This document shows, one piece after another, positions 40,901 to 52,900 of a stretch of DNA of 64,000 nucleotides. The notes beneath the pieces were generated by a model that saw only the letters and a program-made list of their open reading frames with translations, was not told the DNA's origin and made no database searches. Every line of letters begins with the position of its first letter. Within the stretch, counting starts at the first letter, position 1. The position numbers and the translations under genes are program-made. Source of the DNA: Dallia pectoralis (Eukaryota; Chordata; Actinopteri; Esociformes; Umbridae). The stretch spans positions 13,364,459-13,428,458 of the forward strand of contig CM055737.1 in NCBI GenBank assembly GCA_029465975.1, written 5' to 3'.

Positions 40901-43900
40901 TGTTGGTACACCACCCATCATTCATATAGATACACAGTCCTGATGAGGTTAGTGTTGGTACACCACCCATCATTCATATAGATACACAGTCCTGATGAGG
41001 TTAGTGTTGGTACACCACCCATCATTCATATAGATACACAGTCCTGATGAGGTTATTGTTGGTACACCACCCATCATTCATGTAGATACACAGTCCTGAT
41101 GAGGTTAGTGTTGGTACACCACCCATCATTCATATAGATACACAGTCCTGATGAGGTTAGTGTTGGTACACCACCCATCATTCATGTAGATACACAGTCC
41201 TGATGAGGTTAGTGTTGGTACACCACCCATCATATAGATACACAGTCCTGATGAGGTTAGTGTTGGTACACCACCCGTCATTCATATAGATACACAGTCC
41301 TGATGAGGTTAGTGTTGGTACACCACCCATCATTCATATAGATACACAGTCCTGATGAGGTTAGTGTTGGTACACCACCCATCATTCATATAGATACACA
41401 GTCCTGATGAGGTTAGTGTTGGTACACCACCCATCATTCATATAGATACACAGTCCTGATGAGGTTAGTGTTGGTACACCACCCATCATTCATATAGATA
41501 CACAGTCCTGATGAGGTTAGTGTTGGTACACCACCCATCATTCATATAGATACACAGTCCTGATGAGGTTAGTGTTGGTACACCACCCATCATTCATATA
41601 GATACACAGTCCTGATGAGGTTAGTGTTGGTACACCACCCATCATTCATGTATATACACAGTCCTGATGAGGTTAGTGTTGGTACACCACCCATCATTCA
41701 TGTATATACACAGTCCTGATGAGGTTAGTGTTGGTACACCACCCATCATTCATATAGATACACAGTCCTGATGAGGTTAGTGTTGGTACACCACCCATCA
41801 TTCATATAGATACACAGTCCTGATGAGGTTATTGTTGGTACACCACCCATCATTCATGTAGATACACAGTCCTGATGAGGTTAGTGTTGGTACACCACCC
41901 ATCATTCATATAGATACACAGTCCTGATGAGGTTAGTGTTGGTACACCACCCATCATTCATGTAGATACACAGTCCTGATGAGGTTATTGTTGGTACACC
42001 ACCCATCATATAGATACACAGTCCTGATGAGGTTATTGTTGGTACACCACCCATCATATAGATACACAGTCCTGATGAGGTTAGTGTTGGTACACCACCC
42101 ATCATTCATATAGATACACAGTCCTGATGAGGTTAGTGTTGGTACACCACCCATCATTCATGTAGATACACAGTCCTGATGAGGTTATTGTTGGTACACC
42201 ACCCATCATATAGATACACAGTCCTGATGAGGTTAGTGTTGGTACACCACCCGTCATTCATATAGATACACAGTCCTGATGAGGTTAGTGTTGGTACACC
42301 ACCCATCATTCATATAGATACACAGTCCTGATGAGGTTAGTGTTGGTACACCACCCATCATTCATATAGATACACAGTCCTGATGAGGTTAGTGTTGGTA
42401 CACCACCCATCATTCATGTAGATACACAGTCCTGATGAGGTTAGTGTTGGTACACCACCCATCATTCATGTAGATACACAGTCCTGATGAGGTTAGTGTT
42501 GGTACACCACCCATCATATAGATACACAGTCCTGATGAGGTTAGTGTTGGTACACCACCCATCATTCATATAGATACACAGTCCTGATCAGGTTAGTGTT
42601 GGTACACCACCCATCATTCATATAGATACACAGTCCTGATGAGGTTAGTGTTGGTACACCACCCATCATATAGATGTTGGTACACCACCCGTCATTCATA
42701 TAGATACACAGTCCTAATGAGGTTAGTGTTGGTACACCACCCATCATTCATATAGATACACAGTCCTGATGAGGTTAGTGTTGGTACACCACCCATCATT
42801 CATATAGATACACAGTCCTGATGAGGTTAGTGTTGGTACACCACCCATCATTCATATAGATACACAGTCCTGATGAGGTTAGTGTTGGTACACCACCCAT
42901 CATTCATATAGATACACAGTCCTGATGAGGTTAGTGTTGGTACACCACCCATCATTCATATAGATACACAGTCCTGATGAGGTTAGTGTTGGTACACCAC
43001 CCATCATTCATGTATATACACAGTCCTGATGAGGTTAGTGTTGGTACACCACCCATCATTCATATAGATACACAGTCCTGATGAGGTTAGTGTTGGTACA
43101 CCACCCATCATTCATATAGATACACAGTCCTGATGAGGTTAGTGTTGGTACACCACCCATCATTCATATAGACACACAGTCCTGATGAGGTTAGTGTTTG
43201 TACACCACCCATCATTCATATAGATACACAGTCCACCACTCCTGATGACTTTAATGCACAGTCCACCAGCCTTGCTGTTCAATCAGCGCGAAAAAGATTT
43301 TCAAGGGGATAGCATTATCCGGTAGCCTGTTGTTAACCCACATTTACGTTTCACTCCTTAATCTTTTTCTGTGCGAATCCATAGTTGTATTTCGTCCATT
43401 TTATTCGCCAGGGACCGTTGGCTAGGAAACAGCTTGGGAAAGAGGGTTCCCGAGCGATAACAGATCACTGCATCTGCTTTGCGGGAATATTCCAACCATT
43501 CTTGGTCCTTGAACAAGGAACTACAGAACTTTGTTGTGCTGTAGGCGGCATTAGGAATGGGCTCTGTGATCCAGAGGGCATATCAGCACGCTATTTTAGA
43601 TTTTAAAGATTTTGTGATGTCCGGTTCTGTGCAACTTCCAGCCTCTTCCACTGCTTCGACAGAATAATTAATATACCATTTGCAATGCTTAACTGGGGGG
43701 GGCACAAATTCTATCTTGGTGGCCAATGCCTGTCTTTCTGTCTCTCTCTTTTCTGTCTGTCTCTCCTTACTCTGTCTATCTGGCCTGTCACGGTCATTGG
43801 TTACAAGTTTCTGGTTATAATCCCCAAACAAGGTTAAAATAAATCCTAAATTCTCTCAGGTCATTGGTGGATTTTATGACAAATATTCTGAACATAATTA

Positions 43901-46900
43901 AAAAAAAAAGAACTTTATGTGAATATGAGCAGGCAGTATTGAACATGTTGTCACTATTCTCCCAGTGAGTACGCTGAGGTGCTTGAGGTCCAGCTGTCTG
44001 GAGCCACTGGCGGAGCAATACTGGGCACTAATCTGGTTGCCAGGGTTACCATAGCCAAGAGCGACTCGCCTAATGGTGTGGTCCGTTTCCTGAACAACAC
44101 CGCCATTACCTTGGAGAACCCCAACAACACCATGAGGCTCAGCCTGCTCCTGGAGAGGGTGGGCGGGCTGGCGGGTAATGCAACGGTAAGCCTACTGAGA
44201 CACTTCCACAACAACACAGCTCAGTCCGAGTTTGGGAAACCGAACCCTAATATTATAACATTTATTGATTGTCATTGAAGTTAACCCTCCTGCCATTTTA
44301 TTGAACTCGTATCGGCCAATCAAAACCATCACTCTGTTTTCCCCAGATTTCTTGGAGCATTCTTGGTCCCAACACTAAAGAGCTCCTACTAAGCGTGAAC
44401 ACAGACATTGGTGAACCTGTGAACGGATCGTTCCATTTCAGAGACGGGGAGGGGGGATTGCGTGTCATTGACCTGAGGATTCTCCCCCATGGGGAGGTGG
44501 AACAGGCTGAGACCTTCGTTGTCATCCTAATGCTCTTGTCAGGTGACTTGGACATTGATCCCAGAGCGGGGTCTGTCACACTCAAGGTATTATCATATCC
44601 CACTCTGACATGTCAGTGTCTGTACGATCCCCACTTCTATAAGAACCATCATAGTATAAGGCAAAACTGGTGTGACTAGACAGTCTTTTATTATTTTGTG
44701 TTTGTGTTTCTGAAACTTTGATTATTGTGTGTCTCAGATTGAGAAGTTCGGAGACCCTAATGGCATCGTGCAGTTATCAGACGAGGACCTTAAAGAGCGT
44801 GTATACAACGAGCCCTCAGACAGCGATGGTCCTCTCAACATCTCCTTCCTCGTTACACGCAGAGAGGGTGTCATGGGCAATATCACGGTAAGATTATTTT
44901 TGTTAATAAAAACAATTTAAAATTGCAACAAATAGAATTATTTTTATTTAGTTGGTGTGTTATCTGGTCATATTTCTGCCTACCAACCTGGCCATCCTCT
45001 CCCACACAGACTGTTCTGTGTCTGATTCTAGTCGTCGACCTACAGCACACAGCCAAATCTCAGGTGTACTGTGTGTGTGTGTGTGTGCGTGTGTGTGTGT
45101 GTCTCAGGTGTACTGGCAGATCCTAAGTGACTCGGACACAACGGGGGACTTCTCCGCCCTCGGCGGGTCTGCTGTCATCTTGGATGGCCAGAGGGGGGCG
45201 CTGGTGTTTCTCACTCTGCTGCCAGACACCGTTCCCGAGCTGGAGGAGCTCTACACACTGAGACTGATCTCTGTGGAGGGAGGTGCCACCCTGGACACCA
45301 ACCGCAGCTCCACCCGTCTGAGGGTGCGTGCCAACGACGAGCCCCACGGCACGTTTGGCCTGAGTGCGGAGCGGCAGGCGGTGGTGGTGTTCGGGACGGG
45401 GGAGCGGCTGGGCAGGCGACTGAGTCTCAATTTGACACGGCACGCCGGACACTTTGGCAACGCCAGCGTGAACTACCGGGTCAGTACCGGGCTCGGGCTG
45501 AATGTGCAGGGCCTGCTGGGAGAGGCGGCTGTGGGGATAGTGCTGGTCAGGGATGGCCAGGACTCCGCCTCGATCTCTGTTCCAATCAGCAGTCAGGTAA
45601 GAGGTCATCTGTTTCCTGGTTCTGTTGGTGAACGCCCAGTCTCACCTGTCCAATCTGTGTGGGTGGGGTTATATTTTGATTGAACCGTTAGAGATTAGGT
45701 GAAAGAAATCTTTGACTCTTCAGCCTGTGTCAGAGGTGGTATACTCAAGTCTATATTAGAGAATATTTTAGTAGATCTTAGTAACATCAATGGGGTACAA
45801 CCGACTCCTGCTATAATTGTATTTTTACATTTCCTGTTAACAGATGTTGATAAAAATGTGATCTGCCATATGTATATAGTTTTCCCTATTTACATAATGT
45901 TAATGGATTTGACTTTTTCTTTGTTACGTCCACCTTGTTCTGGTCCACCTTGTCCTGGTCCACCTTGTCCTGGTCCACCTTGTCCTGGTCCACCTTGTCC
46001 TGGTCCACCTTGTCCTGGTCCACCTTGTCCTGGTCCACCTTGTTCTGGTCCACCTTGTTTTGGTCCACCTTGTTCTGGTCCACCTTGTCCTGGTCCACCT
46101 TGTCCTGGTCCACCTTGTCCTGGTCCACCTTGTTCTGGTCCACCTTGTTCTGGTCCACCTTGCTTTAGTTATCAGGCTAATGGTCTTGGTGTCTTTTCAG
46201 GTGTTTCTGTCGATGGGTGTGAACTTCACCGTGGAGCTAACCAACGTGACCCTCCTAGATCCTCTTCTCAGTTTCCCGCCACGCATTCTGGTGGAGGCCA
46301 GGGTCGCCGTGGTGACCGTCCCAGAAGAAGCAGCCAGCGCTGAGGTATTAGTCATAACTGAGTAGGGTGATGCCCTGAGTCAGCTTCAGGTTTTCCCTTG
46401 TTAGGATTGGGGTAGGGTAAGATCTATGGAAAACTCACATGGGTGACACAGAATGGGGACTTAAAAAAATCTCATCTTAAAAACATTTAAGATGATTAAG
46501 ATACAGAAGCACTATCTAGTGCACTTTAGATTTAAGTTTGAACTCTAGAAAAATGTGCCATTGCTTTCGTTGCCGCTTATGCAGATCCTAATTAAATGCA
46601 AAATGCTAATATTGCCTATGTATGCACTAGCAGTTTATCTTTAGTTAGCCATGAGGGTGCGCAGAAAAATTCCGATTTAAAGCCAGTTCCGGTCCCACAT
46701 TATTTCATTGGGTGGAGAGGGTATACTCTGTACTGTATAACTAAATGACTGGTTTGTGGTTAGCAACCTCTCCCAGTGAACACTTCTGTCTAGACATTTG
46801 ACAGACTTCACGTAACCAGCACTTCCTATAATTCTGAAAAGCTTGTGCTGACTATGAACTAAAGCTATTGACCTACCGGGTCATAGATCCACCGGGTAAC

Positions 46901-49900
46901 TAATCTTTTTTTTAAGTGTCCTAACTACGTTGTTCTTCAATATGTTTTTCCACCATTCCGTCTCCCTTGCTGAGAAACAGACTTTTAAAATCACACCAAG
47001 TGTTTCAGTGACCACTTCCTTCCGTGTGTGTGTGTGTGTGTAAGGTGGGCTTTGCCTCGTTGGCACTGCGGGTCTCCAGTGTTGACACCGGGGCGTGTGA
47101 GGCGCTGGTGTACAGGTCAGGGCTGTTTGGTGAGGTGAGGGTGGACTGGAGCGCAGGGTACCCTACTGGACAGGCTCCAATAGGATTCAAGTCAGGAGAC
47201 ATCTCCCCAAGTTTGGGTAAGGACCTCTCTCTAGTTCTCCAACTTGCATCCACAAGCACCCTAGACATGGACCAAGCTGATGTGTAAATGTCACTGGTTG
47301 GTTCTTCTTAGGGTTCGTGACCCTGGCCCATGGAGAGAGGAGCAAAGCTGTGGGCCTACGGGCATCTCCTGTTGTGTCCGAGCCAACATCATTTGCTCTC
47401 TATCTCACCGCTGCCAGCTACAACTACCCTTCCCCGGGTGTGGTGAGACTCAGGTACGGAAACTAGCTTCACCTGCCAGGCTTGATTCATGTATTCCAGG
47501 TAGCTTGGTCGTTAGTACTCAAGGGCTAGTATGAAACAATTGTAAAGACGTGTATAGAGCTGTACTCTAAACTGTCACTCTGGAAAATGGCATATGCTAC
47601 ATTGCCTGATTGTAGACCCGTGTCAACATACTGGATAGAAAGCCTTAATAGTGTAATTAGTAATATAGTTGGATATCTGCTCTGTCAGTAATAATGCAGT
47701 AGTTTAACTGCTCTGTCAGTAATAATGTGGTTGTTAAGCAGCCCTATTATTAATAATGCAGTTGTTAAGCAGCCCTGTGTTATTAATATTGCAGTTGTTA
47801 AGCAGCCCTGTGTTATTAACAATGCAGTTGTTAAGCAGCCCTGTGTTATTAATAATGCAGTTGTTAAGCAGCCCTGTCATTAATAATGCAGTTGTTAAGC
47901 AGCCCTGTCATTAATAATGCAGTTGTTAAGCAGCCCTGTCATTAATAATGCAGTTGTTAAGCAGCCTAGTTATTAATAATGCAGTTGTTAAGCAGCCCTG
48001 TCATTAATAATGCAGTTGTTAAGCAGCCCTGTTATTAATAATGTTATTAATAATGCAGTTGTTAAGCAGCCCTGTTATTAATAATGCAGTTGTTAATAAT
48101 AATGCAGTTGTTAAGCAGCCCTGTTATTAATAATGCAGTTGTTAAGTTAAATGCAGCCCTGTTATTAATAATGCTGTAGTTAAGCAGCCCTGTTAAATAA
48201 TGCAGTTGTTAAGCCCTGTTATTAATAATGCTGTTGTTAAGCAGCCCTGTCATTAATAATGCTGTAGTTAAGCAGCCCTGTTATTAATAATGCTGTAGTT
48301 AAGTTAAATAATGCAGCCCTGTTATTAATAATGCAGTTATTAATAATGCTGTTGTTAAGCAGCCCTGTCATTAATAATGCAGTTGTTAAGCAGCCCTGTT
48401 ATTAATAATGCTGTAGTTAAGCAGCCCTGTTATTCAAATAATGCAGTTGTTAAGCAGCCCTGTTATTAATAATGCAGTTGTTAAGCAGCCCTGTTATTAA
48501 TAATAATGCAGTTGTTAAGCAGCCCTGTCATTAATAATGCAGTTGTTAATATTAATAATGCTGAGTTCATTAATAATGTTGTTAAGCAGCCCTGTTATTA
48601 ATAATGCTTGTTAAGCAGCCCTGTAATAATATTGCAGTTGTTAAGCAGCCCTCTCAGTAATATAGAGTTGTTAAGCAGCCCTGTCATTAATAATGCAGTT
48701 GTTAAGCAGCCCTGTGTTATTAATATTGCAGTTGTTAAGCAGCCCTTTGTTATTAATAATGCAGTTGTTAAGCAGCCCTGTTATTAATAATGCAGTTGTT
48801 AAGCAGCCCTGTTAATAATAATGCAGTTGTTAAGCAGCCCTCTCAGTAATATAGAGTTGTTAAGCAGCCCTGTCATTAATAATGCAGTTGTTAAGCAGCC
48901 CTGTGTTATTAATATTGCAGTTGTTAAGCAGCCCTGTGTTATTAATAATGCAGTTGTTCAGCAGCCCTGTGTTATTAATAATGCAGTTGTTAAGCAGCCC
49001 TGTCATTAATAATGCAGTTGTTAAGCAGCCCTGTCATTAATAATGCAGTTGTTAAGCAGCCCTGTCATTAATAATGCAGTTGTTAAGCAGCCCTGTCATT
49101 AATAATGCAGTTGTTAAGCAGCCTAGTTATTAATAATGCAGTTGTTAAGCAGCCCTGTCATTAATAATGCAGTTGTTAAGCAGCCCTGTTATTAATAATG
49201 CAGTTGTTAAGCAGCCCTGTTATTAATAATGCAGTTGTTAAGCAGCCCTGTTATTAATAATGCAGTTGTTATGCAGCCCTGTTACTAATAATGCAGTTGT
49301 TAAGCAGCCCTGTTATTAATAATGCAGTTGTTAAGCAGCCCTGTCATTAATAATGCTGTAGTTAAGCAGCCCTGTCATTAATAATGCTGTAGTTAAGCAG
49401 CCCTGTTATTAATAATGCAGTTGTTAAGCAGCCCTGTCATTAATAATGCTGTTGTTAAGCAGCCCTGTCATTAATAATGCTGTAGTTAAGCAGCCCTGTT
49501 ATTAATAATGCTGTAGTTAAGCAGCCCTGTCATTAATAATGCAGTTGTTAAGCAGCCCTGTTATTAATAATGCAGTAGTTAAGCAGCCCTGTTATTAATA
49601 ATGCAGTTGTTAAGCAGCCCTGTCATTAATAATGCAGTTGTTAAGCAGCCCTGTCATTAATAATGCTGTAGTTAAGCAGCCCTGTCATTAATAATGCAGT
49701 TGTTAAGCAGCCCTGTTATTAATAATGCAGTTGTTAAGCAGCCCTGTTAATAATATTGCAGTTGTTAAGCAGCCCTCTCAGTAATATAGAGTTGTTAAGC
49801 AGCCCTGTCATTAATAATGCAGTTGTTAAGCAGCCCTGTGTTATTAATATTGCAGTTGTTAAGCAGCCCTTTGTTATTAATAATGCAGTTGTTAAGCAGC

Positions 49901-52900
49901 CCTGTTATTAATAATGCAGTTGTTAAGCAGCCCTGTTAATAATAATGCAGTTGTTAAGCAGCCCTCTCAGTAATATAGAGTTGTTAAGCAGCCCTGTCAT
50001 TAATAATGCAGTTGTTAAGCAGCCCTGTGTTATTAATATTGCAGTTGTTAAGCAGCCCTGTGTTATTAATAATGCAGTTGTTCAGCAGCCCTGTGTTATT
50101 AATAATGCAGTTGTTAAGCAGCCCTGTCATTAATAATGCAGTTGTTAAGCAGCCCTGTCATTAATAATGCAGTTGTTAAGCAGCCCTGTCATTAATAATG
50201 CAGTTGTTAAGCAGCCTAGTTATTAATAATGCAGTTGTTAAGCAGCCCTGTCATTAATAATGCAGTTGTTAAGCAGCCCTGTTATTAATAATGCAGTTGT
50301 TAAGCAGCCCTGTTATTAATAATGCAGTTGTTAAGCAGCCCTGTCATTAATAATGCAGTTGTTAAGCAGCCCTGTTATTAATAATGCAGTAGTTAATTAG
50401 CCCTGTCATTAATAATGCAGTTGTTAAGCAGCCCTGTTATTAATAATGCAGTTGTTAAGCAGCCCTGTTATTAATAATGCAGTTGTTAAGCAGCCCTGTC
50501 ATTAATAATGCAGTTGTAAAGCAGCAATATCACAGAAATGAACTTCCATTGTGTGTTGGTCTGTTTCTTACAGGTCAGGGTTCACAACGGCAGAGGTTGA
50601 ACCATTAGGGTTGTACCAGTTTGCCCTGGACTCCCGCCAGCTGGAAATCGAGGAAAAAAATCAGATCATCACCCTCACCGTTCAGCGTCTTTACGGCTTC
50701 CGTAGCAATCGTACTCGCCTGTCCTACAAAACGTCATCTGGCAGTGCCGTCGCAGGGCAGGACTTTACCGCTGTGCAGAACGGAGAGCTTTTCTTTGACT
50801 CACCTAATCAAACCACCTCCTCACTCCATCTGTTCATTTTGGACGACTCACTCTCAGAGCCAGACGAAACCTTCTATGTCAACCTGACCGACGTCCTGAA
50901 TGTCAGCGGTTACACCCCAGCAGGCATTAGCGGGCCCCGCCTCATCCCCCAACACAGCGTGGCCAGCGTCACCATCCTGGCCAGTGATGTCACCGGGGGG
51001 GTTCTGAGGATCGGCCCAGGAATGGTGGAGGTGGCGGAGGATAGAGAGGAGGGAGGTCAGCAGGAAAAGAGGATCCTCCTCCGGGTAGGGAGGTCCAACA
51101 GTATAGCCGGTCCGGTCAGGGTCAGGGTTCAGGCTTTTGGGGGCGGGAGTGTCGGAGGTGCCTCTGGCCCATTTGATTCAGAACCCAACCGGACCCTGGC
51201 TTTGGAAGGCCAAGACTTCCGTCTGGAGTCAACGCTGGTGTCCCTGCTGGAGGGGCAGTCCGAAGCAGAGGTCAGCCTCCTCATCTTGGATGACTCGGAA
51301 CCTGAGGGACAGGAGGTGTTCTTTGTTTACCTCAGCGAACCTGAAGGAGGGGCACAGATAGCAGATGGGCCTGACCAGCAGGGGAACAGCTTCTTTACCA
51401 AAATCATAATTTTAGGTAAATCATTGAACCCAATTGGATGTCACATGTCAAATGCCTTTTCCACTTAGACACTCCAAAGCTTGATCTGTCTCGTTATTCA
51501 TTGATTTCCATTACTGTTCTTAACATGTCTGTTCAGCTGACGATAACTGCTGATATAAGCAAAGACACAGTGTAAGATTTGTAATATCTCACTCTTGCTC
51601 TCTCCCAGGGAGTGATTTTCATAACGGGATAGTGGGTTTCAGTTTGAGTTCTGTCACGGGTCAGGTTCTGGACGAGGACTCAGAAGTGAACAGAACAGTC
51701 CGACTCTACATGCAGAGACAAGAGAAACGGTATATTTCTTTCTTCTCATCCACTATACAAATTCACCTTCCTTATCCATAATATTAATCCTGCCTTCATG
51801 GCCCTGAGTAAAACAAAATGAAGCAACAGTATCTTAAACATTATGCACAGTCAAGTAAAATTTCATGAAACATAGTTAGAACGATATGAAAATTTTTAGA
51901 ATGTCAAATGTCATCATTCCGAACGACGTTTTTTTCACATAACGTGCATAACTGCTTTATTTCATGTCCTATGTTTATCCATGTTCTTCCTCATCTTAGC
52001 TAATTGTCAGTAGGAATATAATCTCCAGTGTCAGTCAGTGTGTCATGTGTCCTGTCCTGTTCAGGGCCTTCGAGGACGTCGAGGTGATGTGGCGGGCAAC
52101 ATTCCGCATGGCTGAGCCGTCTCTGGTCCGTGATGGGGTTAACCTGACACGAGAGCTGCTGCAGACCTCAGGCACCACACTGTGTAGAATGGGACAGGTC
52201 CTCTGTGTCCTTACTATGGAGGTCCGACAAGACAAGGTGAGTGCAGGGTCATACCGGAGGTCAGAGTTCAGAGTTAGGACCAGAATACACATCACAGTGC
52301 TCCAAAACTCTCATCCAATACAGTTTGGACCAGAATGAACTTGTAATCAAATTAATGTAGCGTGGGTTCAACAATATAATGTTAAGGCAAGAGGGGTCGT
52401 CATATTCTATGTTTCTTTACTGTGGTGTTGGTTTAACCATACTGTCACGGTTGTGGTGTGCAGGCAGCAGGTAGACACAAACGCAGAGAACTTGGATATA
52501 AGTAGGTTTTAATTCCCAAACCAACGGGCGTAAATAAACTCTGTACCTTGTACAGGGCCACAATGACGCAACACACGACCAAGACGTACGCATGACATTT
52601 ACAATAACCGACCAACACAGACAGACAAGAGCGGACTTAAATACACTGACTAACGACAGAAACTCCAAACAGGTGCGGAGACAGACACAGACAGACAAGA
52701 GCGGACTTAAATACACAGACTAGCCTACTGGGCTCAGGTTATTCATCCCCTCATTCTTGCCACAGGCTCTTGTGGAGGGGGAGACCCCATTTGTCACAGG
52801 CCGGCTCATGGCCTGTGGCAAGAATGAGGGGACGCAGACAACATGTATGGGCCAATTAACAAGAGTGTCTTTATTATAGATCAAACTATTTACTTAAACC

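Noticed and set aside
31829..43235. CRISPR-like regular array
   Set aside because: Units are contiguous and near-identical, with no variable spacers, and the context is an intron of a vertebrate gene. It is a satellite.
43385..43606. 73-codon open frame after the satellite
   Set aside because: No similarity I recognise, no codon or splice support; chance length.
45699..46343. 214-codon open frame with Pro-Pro-Cys repeats running into exon 41
   Set aside because: 15-bp repeat read in a frame different from exon 41; the exon's true frame is fixed by its neighbours.
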